This document shows, piece after piece, positions 1 to 12,631 of a stretch of DNA of 64,000 nucleotides (position 1 is the stretch's first letter; each line of letters opens with the position of its first letter). Source of the DNA: Panorpa germanica (taxonomy: Eukaryota; Arthropoda; Insecta; Mecoptera; Panorpidae); assembly GCA_963678705.1 (NCBI GenBank), contig OY783214.1, forward strand, positions 6,448,001 through 6,512,000. The letters are read 5' to 3'. Both the position numbers and the translations under genes were made by a program. The notes beneath the pieces were generated by a model. The model was not told where the DNA came from. It did no database searches and saw only the letters and a list, made by a program, of their open reading frames with translations.

Positions 1-514
1 CACAAATAGACTACAATATGCTTATGATAGTCGCTTTTTAACATTAACTCTATAAATATAAATACATGCATGCATAAATATCATCGATCTTACAAACAAG
101 CACACTTATATTTGTCATACTTATATACAAAATGTTTACGTAAGTGGTGAAATAAACTTTTATAAAATAGAGTATCCCGCATTTACATTGGGTGTTAGAA
201 AACGAGTAAAATGTTTCAAAATAGAGGAGCGTACGTCATAAATCAATAACAATAATATTTCTCAGTGACGTAATGTCTTTACGTACTGTACATAAACAAT
301 AAATAAAACCTAGAATATTTTCTATTATATTTTGTAAATACGTATTTATAGTTTTTTTTATAGCATATTATTAGTATGCATTTTTATCTTGTAAATTTGT
401 AATCTGTTGGTATATATCAATAACACAAAGTATTAATTATATTTTCCGATAATTATGATTAATTACTTGCACCCAGACTATTATGAATCGTTAGTTAAAT
501 TTCAGGATTCAAAG

Positions 515-882
515 GGCCTTATTCTGTAACTTAAATAACGGAAACTGTAACGGAAATATTTAATATTTTCACCGCTCGAATAAGGTCGCTGTATTTAAAA
601 TATCTAGTGGTATTCTGTATGCAAAATTTTCCACCACCCTTATAATATACAGCGGTAAAAAGGTATAAACTGGTATTGATGACGTATTTTAAGACAAATT
701 GTTTGACAGTTCTCAAAAATACAGCGATGAAAATTTTTAATCTTTAATTTTTAAAGTCAGATTTTTTTCCAAATCGATGGAAATTTCTTACAGAATACCA
801 AATAAAAAATCATCGCTTTTGTGACGTCATTTTACGGCGATGAAATTTTTTCACCGGTGGAAATATTTTATAGAATAAGGCC
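515..882. mobile_element. MITE with GGCCTTATTCTGTA ends
   Basis: GGCCTTATTCTGTAA at 515-529 is mirrored by TATAGAATAAGGCC at 869-882. Several internal blocks (GGTCGCTGTATTT against AAATACAGCGATG) are also inverted repeats of each other. At about 368 bp it has no ORF of interest. The flanks give no clear target duplication. Confidence 0.65.
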
Positions 883-959
883 ATAAGAGTCAGAAAAATT
901 GAAAATCTGGAAATTCTAGTCTATGAATATTATAAGTATGTCAAGGAAATATTTAAAAT

Positions 960-1005
960 TAGGAAAAGAAATGTTTAGGTTCGGGTGCGATTCCCGGAGA
1001 TGGAA
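960..1005 (+). mobile_element. tRNA-derived SINE remnant (B box)
   Basis: GGTTCGGGTGCGATTCCCGG followed by AGATGGAATAAATG resembles a RNA polymerase III B box (GGTTCGANTCC) and its downstream stem. The same block, inverted, is at 62518-62560. Upstream A-box sequence is not evident here. Confidence 0.45.
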
Positions 1006-1139
1006 TAAATGTATTGCATGACTGACAAAAGAATTAACTCACCAAATGATAAACCAATTATAAAGAAATCTATAAATCACACAATTATTACATTACAATT
1101 AATTCGAGATTACACCTAGCTGTTGAAATCGTAGTAATA

Positions 1140-1365
1140 TAATAAAAAATAATAATTTAAGAATGATGCGGTAAGAAGAGGAAGAGATGCAAAATTTGGA
1201 ATAGAATATAAAAGTGATAGGGAAGAATTTGGATGAGTAATATATAATGAGAATAACTTCCTGGTGGAAAAGTTTAAAGAAATTAGATAAAATAAATTTT
1301 GTTTGAAGATGTACGTAAGAAAGGAGATAGAAGAAATGGGCAAAGAAGCTTAGGAAGTGCAAAAA
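1140..1365 (+). other. Purine-rich, possibly ex-coding block
   Basis: The plus strand shows RRGRDAKFGIEYKSDREEFG, then stops and a MYVRKEIEEMGKEA segment. Purine-strand bias and charged peptides resemble the eroded retrotransposon fragments of this window, but no diagnostic motif is kept. Confidence 0.2.
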
Positions 1366-1379
1366 TAATTAATTAAGTT

Positions 1380-2840
1380 TGGTACTGCTCCTATTGCAAA
1401 TTTAAGTTACATTTTTTAACACGATTATAGATTATTTAACTGTTTTTGTAAAGACAATTTTTGATTGACAAAAACTATACTACAGAAATATGGCATTTAG
1501 AAATGTTGTATGCAAATGTCCTCTCAAATCCAGTGTTCAATTTCCCGTTCTGCTTGGTTCATCTTTCATCGCAATGTTCAGGGATATATGAATCTTACAT
1601 TACCATTGTTAACATTTACCGTATTTTAATATTTAATAATTGTGATCTTATTCTTTTTAAGCACTTTTTTCTTATTTCGTTAGTATTCATGACAGCAACT
1701 TATTATAAATATTAACTGAATAATTAGTAGAAATGTTATTTTTACATATAACAATTCAATTTTAATGGCACAGAGGGCATAGAAGTCTTTGCGTTCCTTT
1801 TTCCTGACTAGCAAGATTGTTGTTTCGTTATATTTATTGAACTAGCATTAACTAGTAAGTAGGCAAACAAATTTCATTAAAAATATAAATTGCCGGTTTG
1901 CATTTGAGTATTTAATAAATTTTCTATGAATGTAAACACATCCGTTTGCTTTAAGAAACTTAAGTATAATTACTGTTAAAAATATGATAAAGTTCATTTT
2001 TGTATTTTACATTCAACAAAAAATTAAAATATTGTTTGTTCCGCGAAAACTCTAAATAAATTTATATTTTCGAAACAGTTTTTGAAAAAGAAACTATCAT
2101 TATGATATTGATAAACCATTAGGTGGTTGTTAAATATAAAAACGTGCAATTTTCTAGCATCTGCGATATAATGATTCAATTGCTGCAAATGTCACAGCCT
2201 CGTAGCACATTCTGTGGTATCGTGGCCAATTCTAAACCCAATTATCACGCTCATATGCATGCACACTATTCGTACTTTGTGTGCACACCAGCCTGCAGTT
2301 AGTGCAGGCAATGCTGACAACGTTACAATATTAGGTTTTAACTACGGTTGTAAAATATTATTAAAATTACTTGTTCATATGAATAAAATGAATAAGGTAA
2401 TTAAACATTTTAATTTAAAGTAAATTAATACGTAGTATTTGATATGCTGACTTATATAATTATAATAGGTTAAGTAAAACATTAGTACATGTGCTTTATA
2501 TATATGAGTGGTCTTCGACCAAAAGGGATCATTTTATGTATGTTTCAACAAGAGCGATCATTTTAAATCAATAGAAAAACGCAAGATTTCCGCGAAAAGT
2601 GGTTATATTTTTGTTTTAATCCAATTGACAAACCTTGAGGTTAGTAATGAAACACAATATATGCTAATAAAAGGAGTGCTCTTGTTGAAAGACCGTATTT
2701 ATAAATATGCCTACTAAACATAAAATATTAATTTATGTATTACCCAACGTATTATTTTTACCTAATGTTAGGTTTTATTATTTATCTAACTTAAATAAAA
2801 TTCTGTTATATTGTCATTAAATAAATTCAAAGGACAATAA
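1380..2840. other. AT-rich spacer
   Basis: I see no gene, repeat pair or motif beyond short chance frames. Confidence 0.6.
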
Positions 2841-2845
2841 AAATC

Positions 2846-3374
2846 AAAATCAGACATGAAAGCTGAATTAGAAAAAAATGAAATGAAAAATTGGCAAGAC
2901 AAGTGGAATAATTCTGATAAAGGTAGAGAATTTTATAAAATACAACCAATACTGAAACGTAAGCCATGGTTTGCCAAATTAACATGGTCATGAAGATTAA
3001 TAACAATGACCTCAAGACTAAGAATGAATCATACTGGAGCTCCGAAATATCTAGCAAGAAACAAAATCATTCCAAACCCTAAATGCGAATGTGGTGAAGA
3101 GGAGGCAGATCCTGACCACATTTTGTGGGAATGTAAAAATACAGCAATGGCAAGAAATGGACTCCAAAGGGCGGTGCTACAGACTTCGCAGACGCTTCCT
3201 GTTAACACCGCTTTTTTGATTGAGAAACCGAAATTTATAACAGCAGTAGCCATGAATAGATCATTCTGGTCGTCTGGATATAACGTATAAGAAGAAGCAG
3301 AACAATATTAGAGGCGTTAAAGGCTACGTGCCTAGGAAGCCTCAGAAACTATATTGAAAAAAAAAAAAAAAAAA
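2846..3374 (+). pseudogene. Non-LTR retrotransposon 3' end, KGREFYKIQ family, copy 1
   Basis: This is a 5'-truncated fragment encoding the C-terminus of a retrotransposon polyprotein. Frame +1 gives a KGREFYKIQPILKRKP segment, then a TGA stop at 2992-2994. It reopens as SRLRMNHTGAPKYLARN and ends with the zinc knuckle CECG..ADPDHILWEC (CXCX8HX4C). The 3' UTR GGCTACGTGCCTAGGAAGCC and a pure A tail (about 18) follow. This is the usual structure of a dead LINE copy. Related copies are at 26774 and 46408. Confidence 0.85.
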
Positions 3375-3399
3375 TCGTTTACTAATACAATAATTTAAT

Positions 3400-3603
3400 A
3401 TTTGTAACACTATATAATCTTGCAGAAAAATTTAATTAACGTTAGTAAAATATAAAATTATGGCGAAAGATAACATTTGTAATGTAATTTTACATAACAT
3501 TAACCTGGAAATTCTTATGTAAAAGATTAACTTTGTTATATTAAACAAAGCATACCTATACGTAAATGTGTATTGCGAATATGTGTATTGTATATTATAT
3601 TTA

Positions 3604-3668
<65 letters not shown>

Positions 3669-4540
3669 GTGAGTATATCATTTCTGTAGTATATTTATGT
3701 TTGTAAGCATCCTAGTGGAACTATCTCATCGGTTTAATAAGCTGAGTTTCCATATAAGCTCCTTACGGCAAGTAACTTTAATACGGAATTAATAAGTAAT
3801 TACAAAACTAAGACTCTATCAATTATATATTTATATATATACTCGTATATTATTATATTGCCTCGACAAAGTAAATAAGACTATATTATTATTTAGTTAA
3901 AATACATTAACTTTCTCTTATATTAAAATAAGTATTTAATATTTTACATATTATGGTATATCCGTAAAATATATTTCATTATACGATTTAGCGTTATTAC
4001 TGATCTATATCTCTGTTTCGATGAGCCCAAAAAACATTTAGTGGTACGAATTGATTGTACCATAGTTATTTTTCATAATCTAAAATATAATTATTTTATG
4101 CCATTACATTCTCAATTTAAATACATAGTTAATTAGATTATTATCACTTGATAAATCAACATTGTCATCTGTCTCATAGCATCATTCACTAGTTTCGTCG
4201 TTGGTTCATTACCTAAAATAGCTATCGACTAAGGCTGTGTATATATTTACTCAATTAGCAAAATCAATAACATGCTAATACCAAACTATAATAAACAACG
4301 CTTGTATAGTATTATACAAACTGTTATTCACAAATTATTTTATTTTATTTAAAGCATTTAGACATTTGCAGTTTATTTTGAAATTGTTTGAATTTAAATG
4401 TATTTAAAATGTATCATAAAGATGCGTGTAGGTTCCCTCTATTGCTACACCAGGTGTTTCCAAACTCATTTAGTACACGGGCCACTTCACGCTATGTTTT
4501 ATCCAATGCTTCAACTTACATTATTTATGTAATTATATTA
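3400..4540. other. AT-rich spacer with microsatellite
   Basis: Apart from the TA run I see nothing with a recognisable signature. Confidence 0.6.
3609..3664. repeat. (TA)n microsatellite
   Basis: An essentially pure TA run of about 55 bases. Confidence 0.95.
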
Positions 4541-5065
4541 ATTGTGTGCCTTTCGACTTTACAATCTACATTATTGTATTTCTTAATGCATATCATATAA
4601 ATTCAAAGTTAAAAAACTAAACTTAAACTATTCTAGACTATTACTACTTCGAATAGTACTTTTTGTTTCTTCTTTTCTTGATCCTCTCTCTCTTCAAGTC
4701 CCCTACTCCTCATTTATTCACACCGTTTCCTGCTTCTCCTACCTTATTGCCTGTATCTTCATCTATCACCTCTTGCCTTCCTTGTCTCCTCTCGACAAAC
4801 CCTCTATTATCTTTTCACTATCCTTCCTGCTTTCTCTCTTCGTTTTCACTTCTCCGCTTATGTCTATTACAGGCATAGAAGCTCTATCTTTACTATTTCC
4901 TCTTAACTCCCTTACTTTACTATTTCTTCTTGACTCTCTTCCTTTACTATTGTATTATTGTCTCGATCTCCGTCATCTACCTCTTGTCCTTATCTCCTTT
5001 CCGAAAATCCTCTATTTTTCTGGACTGAAGTTTAACTGTTTCCTCGCTACTTCTTTCTTTCATTA
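4541..5065 (-). pseudogene. ARFRLGNE-family retrotransposon 3' end (tail only)
   Basis: Bases 4541-4580 on the minus strand give the family tail AATGTAGATTGTAAAGTCGA then AAGGCACACAAT. Further in are GGATCAAGAAAAGAAGAAAC and purine-rich (AGGAG, GAGAAGG) sequence like 29230-29290. The coding part is not recognisable. Open frames on the plus strand here are shadows of this purine-rich strand. Confidence 0.7.
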
Positions 5066-5069
5066 TATA

Positions 5070-6600
5070 TAGTGTTAATAACTAAAATTTAGTTTAGAAA
5101 TCGCTAAACTATTCATTTACGTCATGTGCAAAAAGTGAAATAGATCGACGCGATCCTGGTGGATGTAAACACAAACCACGTTATCAAAACCTTGCTAAGA
5201 GAACTCCTCTTGTCACTCCTTACGGACCTCACACACCATCTTCCTGCTTTTATGGCGTTACTCATTTGAAAACAAATAATATTTCTAGTAGCGTTATTTT
5301 TTTTTTAAAGTCGCATTTTAAATTAGGTGTGACGTTAGAAAAGTTGTAATTCCTAAATCCACCTCATTACTCTTCACATCTTGTCACACTTTGTGGAAGC
5401 CCCACCTATTTTGTACATGGTTATTTATTGAAAACAGTGCAATACATTCTCGAAAATATTTATTTTATTGGTAAAGCCTAATATCAGAAAATTTGTCGAT
5501 AAAACATCATTTTAAAAGCGATAGTCCGTTTATCATTAAATTGTTATAACATTTTGATACTACGAGTGGAGTGGAGTGGAGGGGAGTAGGAGTATGTCTA
5601 TATTGACGTGACGGTAGCGACGCATGACATGGTTACATATTTGGAATCAAATGGACCCGTGGATGATTGCTTTTTTTATTATACCATTTCATATTTGATA
5701 CATCAATTTATGATTCAATTCTGCTGACAAAAGTTATATCGTACACATAAACTATCGATGCCGAACTCTGTGTACGTACGTACCGAAATGTTAACGAATC
5801 TAGTCGGAATAATAATTAACTGTTTTAATTTATATAACGGAATGAAATAAAATCCATCTGTACCGGTACGGGCGTGTCTGTTGATAATTAAAATGTATAA
5901 TTAATTATTTGCAATTTATTAATACATGATTGATTAAATGTAAAACTTTTCTAGCACGTGCAAGTAACAATCAGGGCTGCGGAGTCAGTAAAAAAACATG
6001 CAACTTTGACCAAGTTAAATATTAAGACATTATATAGGGTACTATAAAAAGGAAAAATATGTATAAAGAAATGATTGAAAATTTGCATTGAAACCTAAAT
6101 TGAATAGTGCGAATTTGTCACAGACTTATCATAGATTTATACATTTTATTTATCTCCGATTCCATTTTATCCCGTGTAAATGTATCCAGGTTCCATTCTA
6201 GTTCCTGACTAAATCTACCACATATTCTATTATAATAATAGCTAGTTTATCATAGATTTCATCTAATTCAGTGTACATCTGCTATATTCAGCATAAACTT
6301 GTGAATGGTTGATTTTGGGAAACCCCCATTGACGTGGTTCCCGAACAACTGCCCATTTTTCTCATAGGATAACAGACTTTAATTTGGGTTGTGAACCATA
6401 CCTTAAATTTCGGAAATATATATTATATGTCCTATTAAAGATAATATCTGGATCTCTAATGTGCTTTATCAAAATCCTATTAAATGTATGAACAAATTTT
6501 AAAATTAATAATTTAATTAACCAGAATAATTAAAGAGAAAAATTTTACTACTACTATACTGCTATATATTAAATAAAATTTTAATTACTAAAAATGTATA
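5070..6600. other. Spacer
   Basis: It holds the purine minisatellite and a moderately GC-richer segment near 5140-5250; no gene is visible. Confidence 0.5.
5564..5596. repeat. GAGTG/GGAGT purine minisatellite
   Basis: Short purine-only tandem repeat, GAGTGGAGTGGAGTGGAGGG then GAGTAGGAGT. Confidence 0.8.
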
Positions 6601-6603
6601 GCT

Positions 6604-6896
6604 AGGGATGGCGATCTGAGATCGATTAATCGAAGAATCGATTTCTTGAGTCGAAAAAATCAATTTTAAACAATAGATCGATCCCGTGAATCGATCTCAA
6701 AAACTCGAAAATCAAGATTCGATTCGAAATATTAGGAATTATAATTATTTTATTCTATAATAAATAACGTACATGATCTTCTAGATTAATCGATTTTTAA
6801 GAAATGTATCTTCTACACATTTTTTTCTGAATCGATTCTTTAGACTTCGATTCGAATCGATTAAAAAATCGTTTTTTTTAAGAAGAATCGCCATTC
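6604..6896. mobile_element. ATCGAT-rich element with GGGATGGCGAT ends
   Basis: TAGGGATGGCGATCTGAGAT at the left is matched by AAGAATCGCCATTCTT near 6884-6898. The interior is a series of AATCGATT-type blocks. A related block, including CGATCCCGTGAATCGATCTC, lies at 15450-15540. The terminus resembles hAT-type ends, but superfamily assignment is a guess. Confidence 0.5.
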
Positions 6897-7396
6897 TTCG
6901 CCACTTAAACAAATAAGGTACTCTATATCGCTTCACGATTACTCATGCTCCGATTAACTGCGCAAGCGATGTTGCTAAATTTTACTTTGTGTTTTGAACA
7001 GTGGAAGTGACACATGATTGTGATGATTTTTTTTATAAAAATGTCAATTATTTTTGTTAACATACTATTTTTATTATTTTTATTGAAAGCTTGATGTTTT
7101 CAGAACCATATTCAATTAAAATAATAATTTTCTCCATTAGATACTTATATGAAATTTTCAATAAAATGCATAAGGTAATGAAACCCCATGTACTTGTACA
7201 AGAAATTTCCGTTTTTTTAAACTAATTATTTCTTTAAAAGTTCCGGAAACCTAACCTTATTTAATTTTTTTTATTAATTATTGACTATCGTCGAACAAAT
7301 TTATAAAGTTTCAGCAAGTTCTCCATTCTTCACGAGGATCTCCTTAAGGAAACATTTAATGTTATATCCATCCTTACACTGTATACCTTAGTTACT

Positions 7397-8267
7397 TAAG
7401 GGGCGTCCATAAATTACGTGAGATGTTTAAGGGGGGGAGAGGGTCGAGTCAAATCTCATCTAATCTTCCGTTGGAGAGAGGGGGGGTCTCGGCAAATATC
7501 ACGCAATTTTTTTTCTGATTGAAACAAAAAAAAATTATACTATTTTGGTCCATTTAATCTAGATTGTACATGCTTAAGGCCTGTCTCAGTATGGGACCGT
7601 ATTTAAGCGAATTTCTGCCGGACGTATACGGGCTACTACGCTTTACCTATCCGAACCATGTAAATGTAATGAGATCGCTCTGGAGCTCTCAGACTGCACG
7701 CTACAAAGCCGTCCGAATACGGGCGGCACTACCTCGCACAGTAGAACCGAATAAAGGCGAATTTTATCCAAGCGTTACCACGACTACAACGATACCCTAT
7801 CCGAACCTTTGTAAATGCGAAAAGCCGCCTCAGACTGGAGGGGATACCTAAGATCGCTTGTTGTTACGGTGCAATACGAGTCAAATGAAATCTATCGGCG
7901 ACATGGGTATGTTCTGCATGCAGTTTATGTTTGTATTTCAGTGAATCATGGACACGGATGCCGATACCAATACGATAGAACTAAGTATTCTATTGTTAAA
8001 TTTTTATTACACTTATAATTAAACTCTCAGCAATATTGATTACTAGTCTTAACTAGTCGTAAATAAAAGCACGAAGCAAATTTTTTTTTTCTTTTTACAA
8101 TAACAATCCAACGCGTTTACTTAAGAAACCCACATTTTGAAAAATCTCACGTGAGATTGGGGGCTGGGGGAGGGGGTTGAATAAAATCTCACGACGTCTC
8201 ACCAGGGGGGGAGGGAGTGACAGAAAATTTAAAAAAACACCTCACGTAATTTATGGACGCCCCCTTA
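7397..8267. mobile_element. TIR element with TAAGGGGCGTCCATAAATTA ends
   Basis: The left end TAAGGGGCGTCCATAAATTA runs on to CGTGAG. The right end is CTCACGTAATTTATGGACGC followed by CCCCTTA. TTACT at 7392-7396 and 8268-8272 is a 5-bp target duplication. Subterminal G-runs occur on the plus strand at both ends. A fragment of the AGGCCTG element is nested at 7577-7985. No transposase was seen. Confidence 0.8.
7577..7985. mobile_element. AGGCCTG-type element fragment nested in the 7397-8267 element
   Basis: It begins AGGCCTGTCTCAGTATGGG, identical to the start of the element at 33718. Later parts match 34240-34500 in reverse complement and 46170-46260 in reverse complement. The right TIR was not found. 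An open frame across this region exists in only one copy and is probably fortuitous. Confidence 0.65.
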
Positions 8268-8269
8268 TT

Positions 8270-9970
8270 ACTTTATTACCACATATTATATTATTTCAAT
8301 ATTTTAGTAAAATTAATAAAATTATAATTTCTCTACTGCACGGAGTCCGAGTCCGCACCCCGGTAATAACAAAAGATAAAAATGATCCGATGAAAGTCAA
8401 ACATAATATCAAAATATCAAAATTGAAAAAATGAATATTCATAGGACAAAGAAGTATCTAATCACGATTATATTTTAATAATGTATTCGTACAGCCCTAA
8501 GGCAATCCACATTTGCAAATCTAATATACACAAAATACGAATTGATGTATATGTATATATTATAGAACATGGTATAAAAGTTTTAAGCATAGAAAACAAA
8601 TTACTAAACATTCTGCCTTGGGGTATAGTACTCCATATTCTATTACATGTACTAAACGAGCGTTGTACCATTCGACATACGATGTTGAAGATTCGATATT
8701 CAATGCAATTTTAATACCACAAGTATTAAATGTAATGTACTTGCTTACATAGATCAATTTTATACGGAGATTGGATTATATTCTAATGTCAATACAATTC
8801 ATAATACGTTTTATAGAGGAGAGATTACAAATTATTTTATTTAGAATGACGTACCTAACGTTTAACCTTATATTACCCTTTAACCTTTGCTGTCCAGTTC
8901 ATAAGAAAGACATCTCCGAAATTTGTATCGTCTTTTTTAATTATTTAATTATTAATTGGACTATCGATGTATAGGCTAACCCTTGAACATAGATTTTATC
9001 AAAAAGTCTCAGAATCTGCAACTACTAAGTTTAGAGAAGATATAATCTTTTTAGGCAGAGTCAAAAAATCATAAAAATCAAATAAAAAGGCTCATAATAT
9101 TAAGTAGAATTTAAGCACTGTATTTGAAAAACATTTCCTTTAAATTAAAGTAAATGTTTGACAATTAAATGAGTAATAAAAAAACGCTGATTAAATAATT
9201 TCATTCATTGCAGAAAATGCAAATAAAGTATTAAATTCAACGTTTCCCAATCAATAGTTTTGGTGACGCATAGAACTACATTTCATCGCTTCTATTTTTT
9301 TCGTTTTGTTCGTTCTTTCACTGTCCAATTAGCATCAATTTGCATACACAAAATAATAATTACTCTTAGTAAATTGACTATTGACTTAACACATAATTAT
9401 ACCATTAACTACTGCTCTTTTTTACTCGAGTTATTTTTTTCATCAATTTGTTCAGATGAATGGCTATATAAAATATAAAACCAATATATGTACAAAGAAC
9501 TCCATTAGACTTTTATAATAAGTTTAATCATTCAAATTTTTTTATAACTATAAATTTCTATTCCCTGCGGTATGTACTGTACTGTATTTTATCGTAAATT
9601 TAAATGAAACAATAATTTTGCATTAACATCCAATTTTTGTACTATGTAATTCTAGTAATTTATATTTGGTAAGTGTGTAATGTAGGTAATACAATTTATT
9701 ATTTTACTGGTTAGAAATTTATCAATCCATAAACTACGTGTGTAGTTATGGATTTCGTTGAAGTTATCGCCTTGCTCTATTCTGAATAATCACGCTTTGT
9801 CTCACGTTTATTTTGAATTACTTACAATGTAATCTTCGTCAAATTCACAACTCAAATTAGTGACGTCTAAATAGCTACGTCTTACTTTTACCATTCAATC
9901 TTCTACAGAACACACCGCTCAAGCAATAAGAAAAATCATCTAATATATAATGTCGTTGTCGTAAGAAGCC
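8270..9970. other. Spacer
   Basis: AT-rich. The only structure noted is a hairpin at 9724-9753. Open frames up to 85 codons look random. Confidence 0.5.
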
Positions 9971-9975
9971 ATATA

Positions 9976-10398
9976 CAGGTGTCCCAAAATTCAACGATAA
10001 GCGGGCACCAGAGGATGGTACTGCTGATGACTACACGAGAAAAAAAAAAAAATTTATCTCATTTTGTTTAGAAAGTAAAAATCTTTAAAAATTTTAAGGA
10101 AAAAAATAATTTCGATTGATTTTTGTGTAAAAACTACTAACATTCTGGGATTTTTAATGGTTGTGGTGGATAGCTGTGCCATTTAGGTTGCCGATACAAA
10201 AAAGAAATCAGAAATATTTGAAAAATTGTGGTCATGGTAGTTAAAAACATCTTAATGGGTTTCAATTTTTTAAATTTTTATATTTTCATCTCTAATTTCT
10301 AAACAAAATGAGATTATTTTTTATTTTTTTTTTCTCATGTAGTCATGAGCAGGACCACCCTCTGGTGCCCGCTTATCGTTGAATTTTGGGACACCCGG
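9976..10398. mobile_element. Tc1/mariner-like MITE with 44-bp TIRs
   Basis: It starts CAGGTGTCCCAAAATTCAAC, and the TIR extends through GCGGGCACCAGAGGATGGT. It is mirrored at 10355-10398. TA dinucleotides at 9974-9975 and 10399-10400 fit a TA target duplication. Subterminal A/T tracts and an AAACAAAATGAGAT block also pair, so most of the 423 bp can fold back. No ORF was seen. Confidence 0.8.
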
Positions 10399-11003
10399 TA
10401 TATATATAAATATATATGTATACTTATTACTTATTGATAAGTATTAGTTTTAAAAAGACTCTTGTAAATAACGTATTAAGTTATTGTCACATAATTTTAG
10501 GGTAAAAACATTTCAATTCATAAGCTTTTTTAACCACGAGTACATAATACAACTTGTAAGCTACCTGCAAGAATCATTTTCTCACTTAACATTGAACAAC
10601 GTTTTTAATTTCTCACTTTACTTTAAAGTTTAATACTATCTCACTTTTGAAAACCGAACTTCGGTTTATTTTCCACAAATATTATTGTATCTTTCAACTA
10701 TACCAACTCATTGTGAAAATATTTTGACTGTATGTGTTTCAATGCAAACACATTTAACGTCTATCTGCTGATGTTTACGTTAATAAAATATTTGCAAGGA
10801 TAATGCATTTCTTGGATAACAATGTTTGATTTCTTCTGTGGCACTGTGTTTGATACTTACATATACAGAAATTATGTTAGTCTCGTAAATTGCAATATTT
10901 TGAGAAAATAATCAATTCTCTTGGCTGGAAAGCGATCTCAGATCATTATCATTGATACGCTGATAGATTTCTGTAATTTTCGAATTCAACAAATTATATT
11001 TCT

Positions 11004-11220
11004 TTAGTTGGTGACCAGAGATATTACAATTGCATTCTGGTCAGGTGAGCTAAGGTAGTGTGTGTAGTGCAACGAGTAACTGCCAAGTCCGATTCCAACA
11101 AAGTAAGTTGGTACAAAGCTCGTCTGTCGGTGGAACAGTGACCATATACTCATGGATTCCATGGATAACGTTGTAAGGAATAACGGCCAACACAGTTGAT
11201 ATTTGGAACTGATTTCCAAA
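11004..11220 (-). other. Exon-like, possibly coding fragment with a partial duplicate
   Basis: The minus strand is open for about 71 codons, ending FVGIGLGSYSLHYTHYLSSP then DQNAIVISLVTN and a stop. Bases 11004-11090 are related, in the opposite orientation, to 26620-26735, which shares TCACCTGACCAGAAT and CAACTAAAGAAATAT, but there the frame is broken. Function is unknown. Either a repeated gene fragment or an unclassified repeat. Confidence 0.3.
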
Positions 11221-11229
11221 CCGTTTCTT

Positions 11230-12540
11230 TGATTTTAGGTAAGATATTATGATTTAAGTTAAACAGTGTAATTATTATAATGTATATGCAAATTACTATA
11301 ATAAAAGTTATTGATTTCAAAAGCAACACATGTGTTTAATTTAAAATTTACAATTACTAATAAAATTGTCGAAAATTGTATATATATATATATATATATA
11401 AATTATACGAGCATATTTAAATTTAACTTAAAAAACAATGTGTAAATATTTGCACAGTGTATTACATTTAGAAGGATTCATTTTCATTTTTGAAATATTA
11501 GGAAGGAAGCCGTTTTATAAATTGTTCAAATATTTACCAGGAAGTATGCAAGGAATACTTTTTCATCTATTTCCCGATATTTAATACATTTTTTATATTT
11601 ATTTTAGTACAGTATTTATTGTTTGAATAACGTAGGTTTATATACTCGTAATACTGGTACTATAGCTATATACTCGTATAACAAAGATGATTTCAAGTAT
11701 GTCTCAATTTGTATAGTTTTAATTTAATTATATTTTTCATACCCGTCTATTACATATGCTCGCTAAATATAGTTACGTGTATTTAAGGTTACTTTACAAA
11801 AGTTATAGTAGTTAAGCATGTTAGTTTTGTTATCTATTTAAAAGAAATTTGACATACTTAATGTAATAACATTTCAAGCCTTGTGTTTTGTAACTGGTTA
11901 GTTACAGATAATGAACCTTATTCTCTTTTAAAATTCCCTTCCCTTCTAGAAATTTATTGCTCTAATAGGTATTTATTCCATGATCGTATAGGTTTTATAT
12001 AATGATGCTATGAATATAAAAAAATCTTTTATAAAACGCTATACACGATATAGATAATTTAAAAGATAAAAAAAAGATTTCGTACTTATCCGGATCGTGT
12101 GAAACTTACGCAAAAGCTAGATACGAGTAAAGTAATGCGTGACGTCACCTCACCCCAGGCACTCGTGTATTACATACTAAGGAATAGTTTGAAATACATT
12201 ATTATAAAATAACTTGTTAAATTTCTAAAAAGAGAGAAGAAGAAATTGGAGAGTAATTGAATTTAATTGGCTGTATAAACTTTTTTTTTTATTTTCATTA
12301 CTTTAAATGTACATATTTCAAATCAAAGAAAAATTTGATTTTAGTATTTATAAATATTTCTTCATAACTGATCTCAAAAAATGTTTTGAACTGATATGAA
12401 ATGAACCACGTAGTTAAGCTGTATTTATTTGTGATTACTTTGAAGTTTAAGACTTTCTTTGAAGTTTTACAGAGTTTTTGGTCTCTTGGACAAGAATTTG
12501 CTTTATTAGATTAGTTATATAATTAGACCCTTAAGGCACC
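11230..12540. other. AT-rich spacer
   Basis: It contains several TACTCGTA/TACGAGTA octamers (11643, 11671, 12122) and a short TA run near 11378; no gene seen. Confidence 0.5.
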
Positions 12541-12543
12541 AAG

Positions 12544-12548
<5 letters not shown>

Positions 12549-12612
<64 letters not shown>
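12549..12612. repeat. (TA)n microsatellite next to a retrotransposon copy
   Basis: A pure TA run immediately upstream of the retrotransposon fragment at 12632. Peptides rich in IY from this region are artefacts. Confidence 0.95.
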
Positions 12613-12616
<4 letters not shown>

Positions 12617-12631
12617 ATATAAATATATATA

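Noticed and set aside
4663..5072. Ser/Leu/Pro-rich frames on the plus strand
   Set aside because: Reverse strand of purine-rich retrotransposon 3' UTR; same artefact at 43944, 28855, 18464 and 18935.
7564..7851. 95-codon frame on the plus strand
   Set aside because: Lies in a transposon fragment whose other copies (33718, 45935) do not keep the frame.
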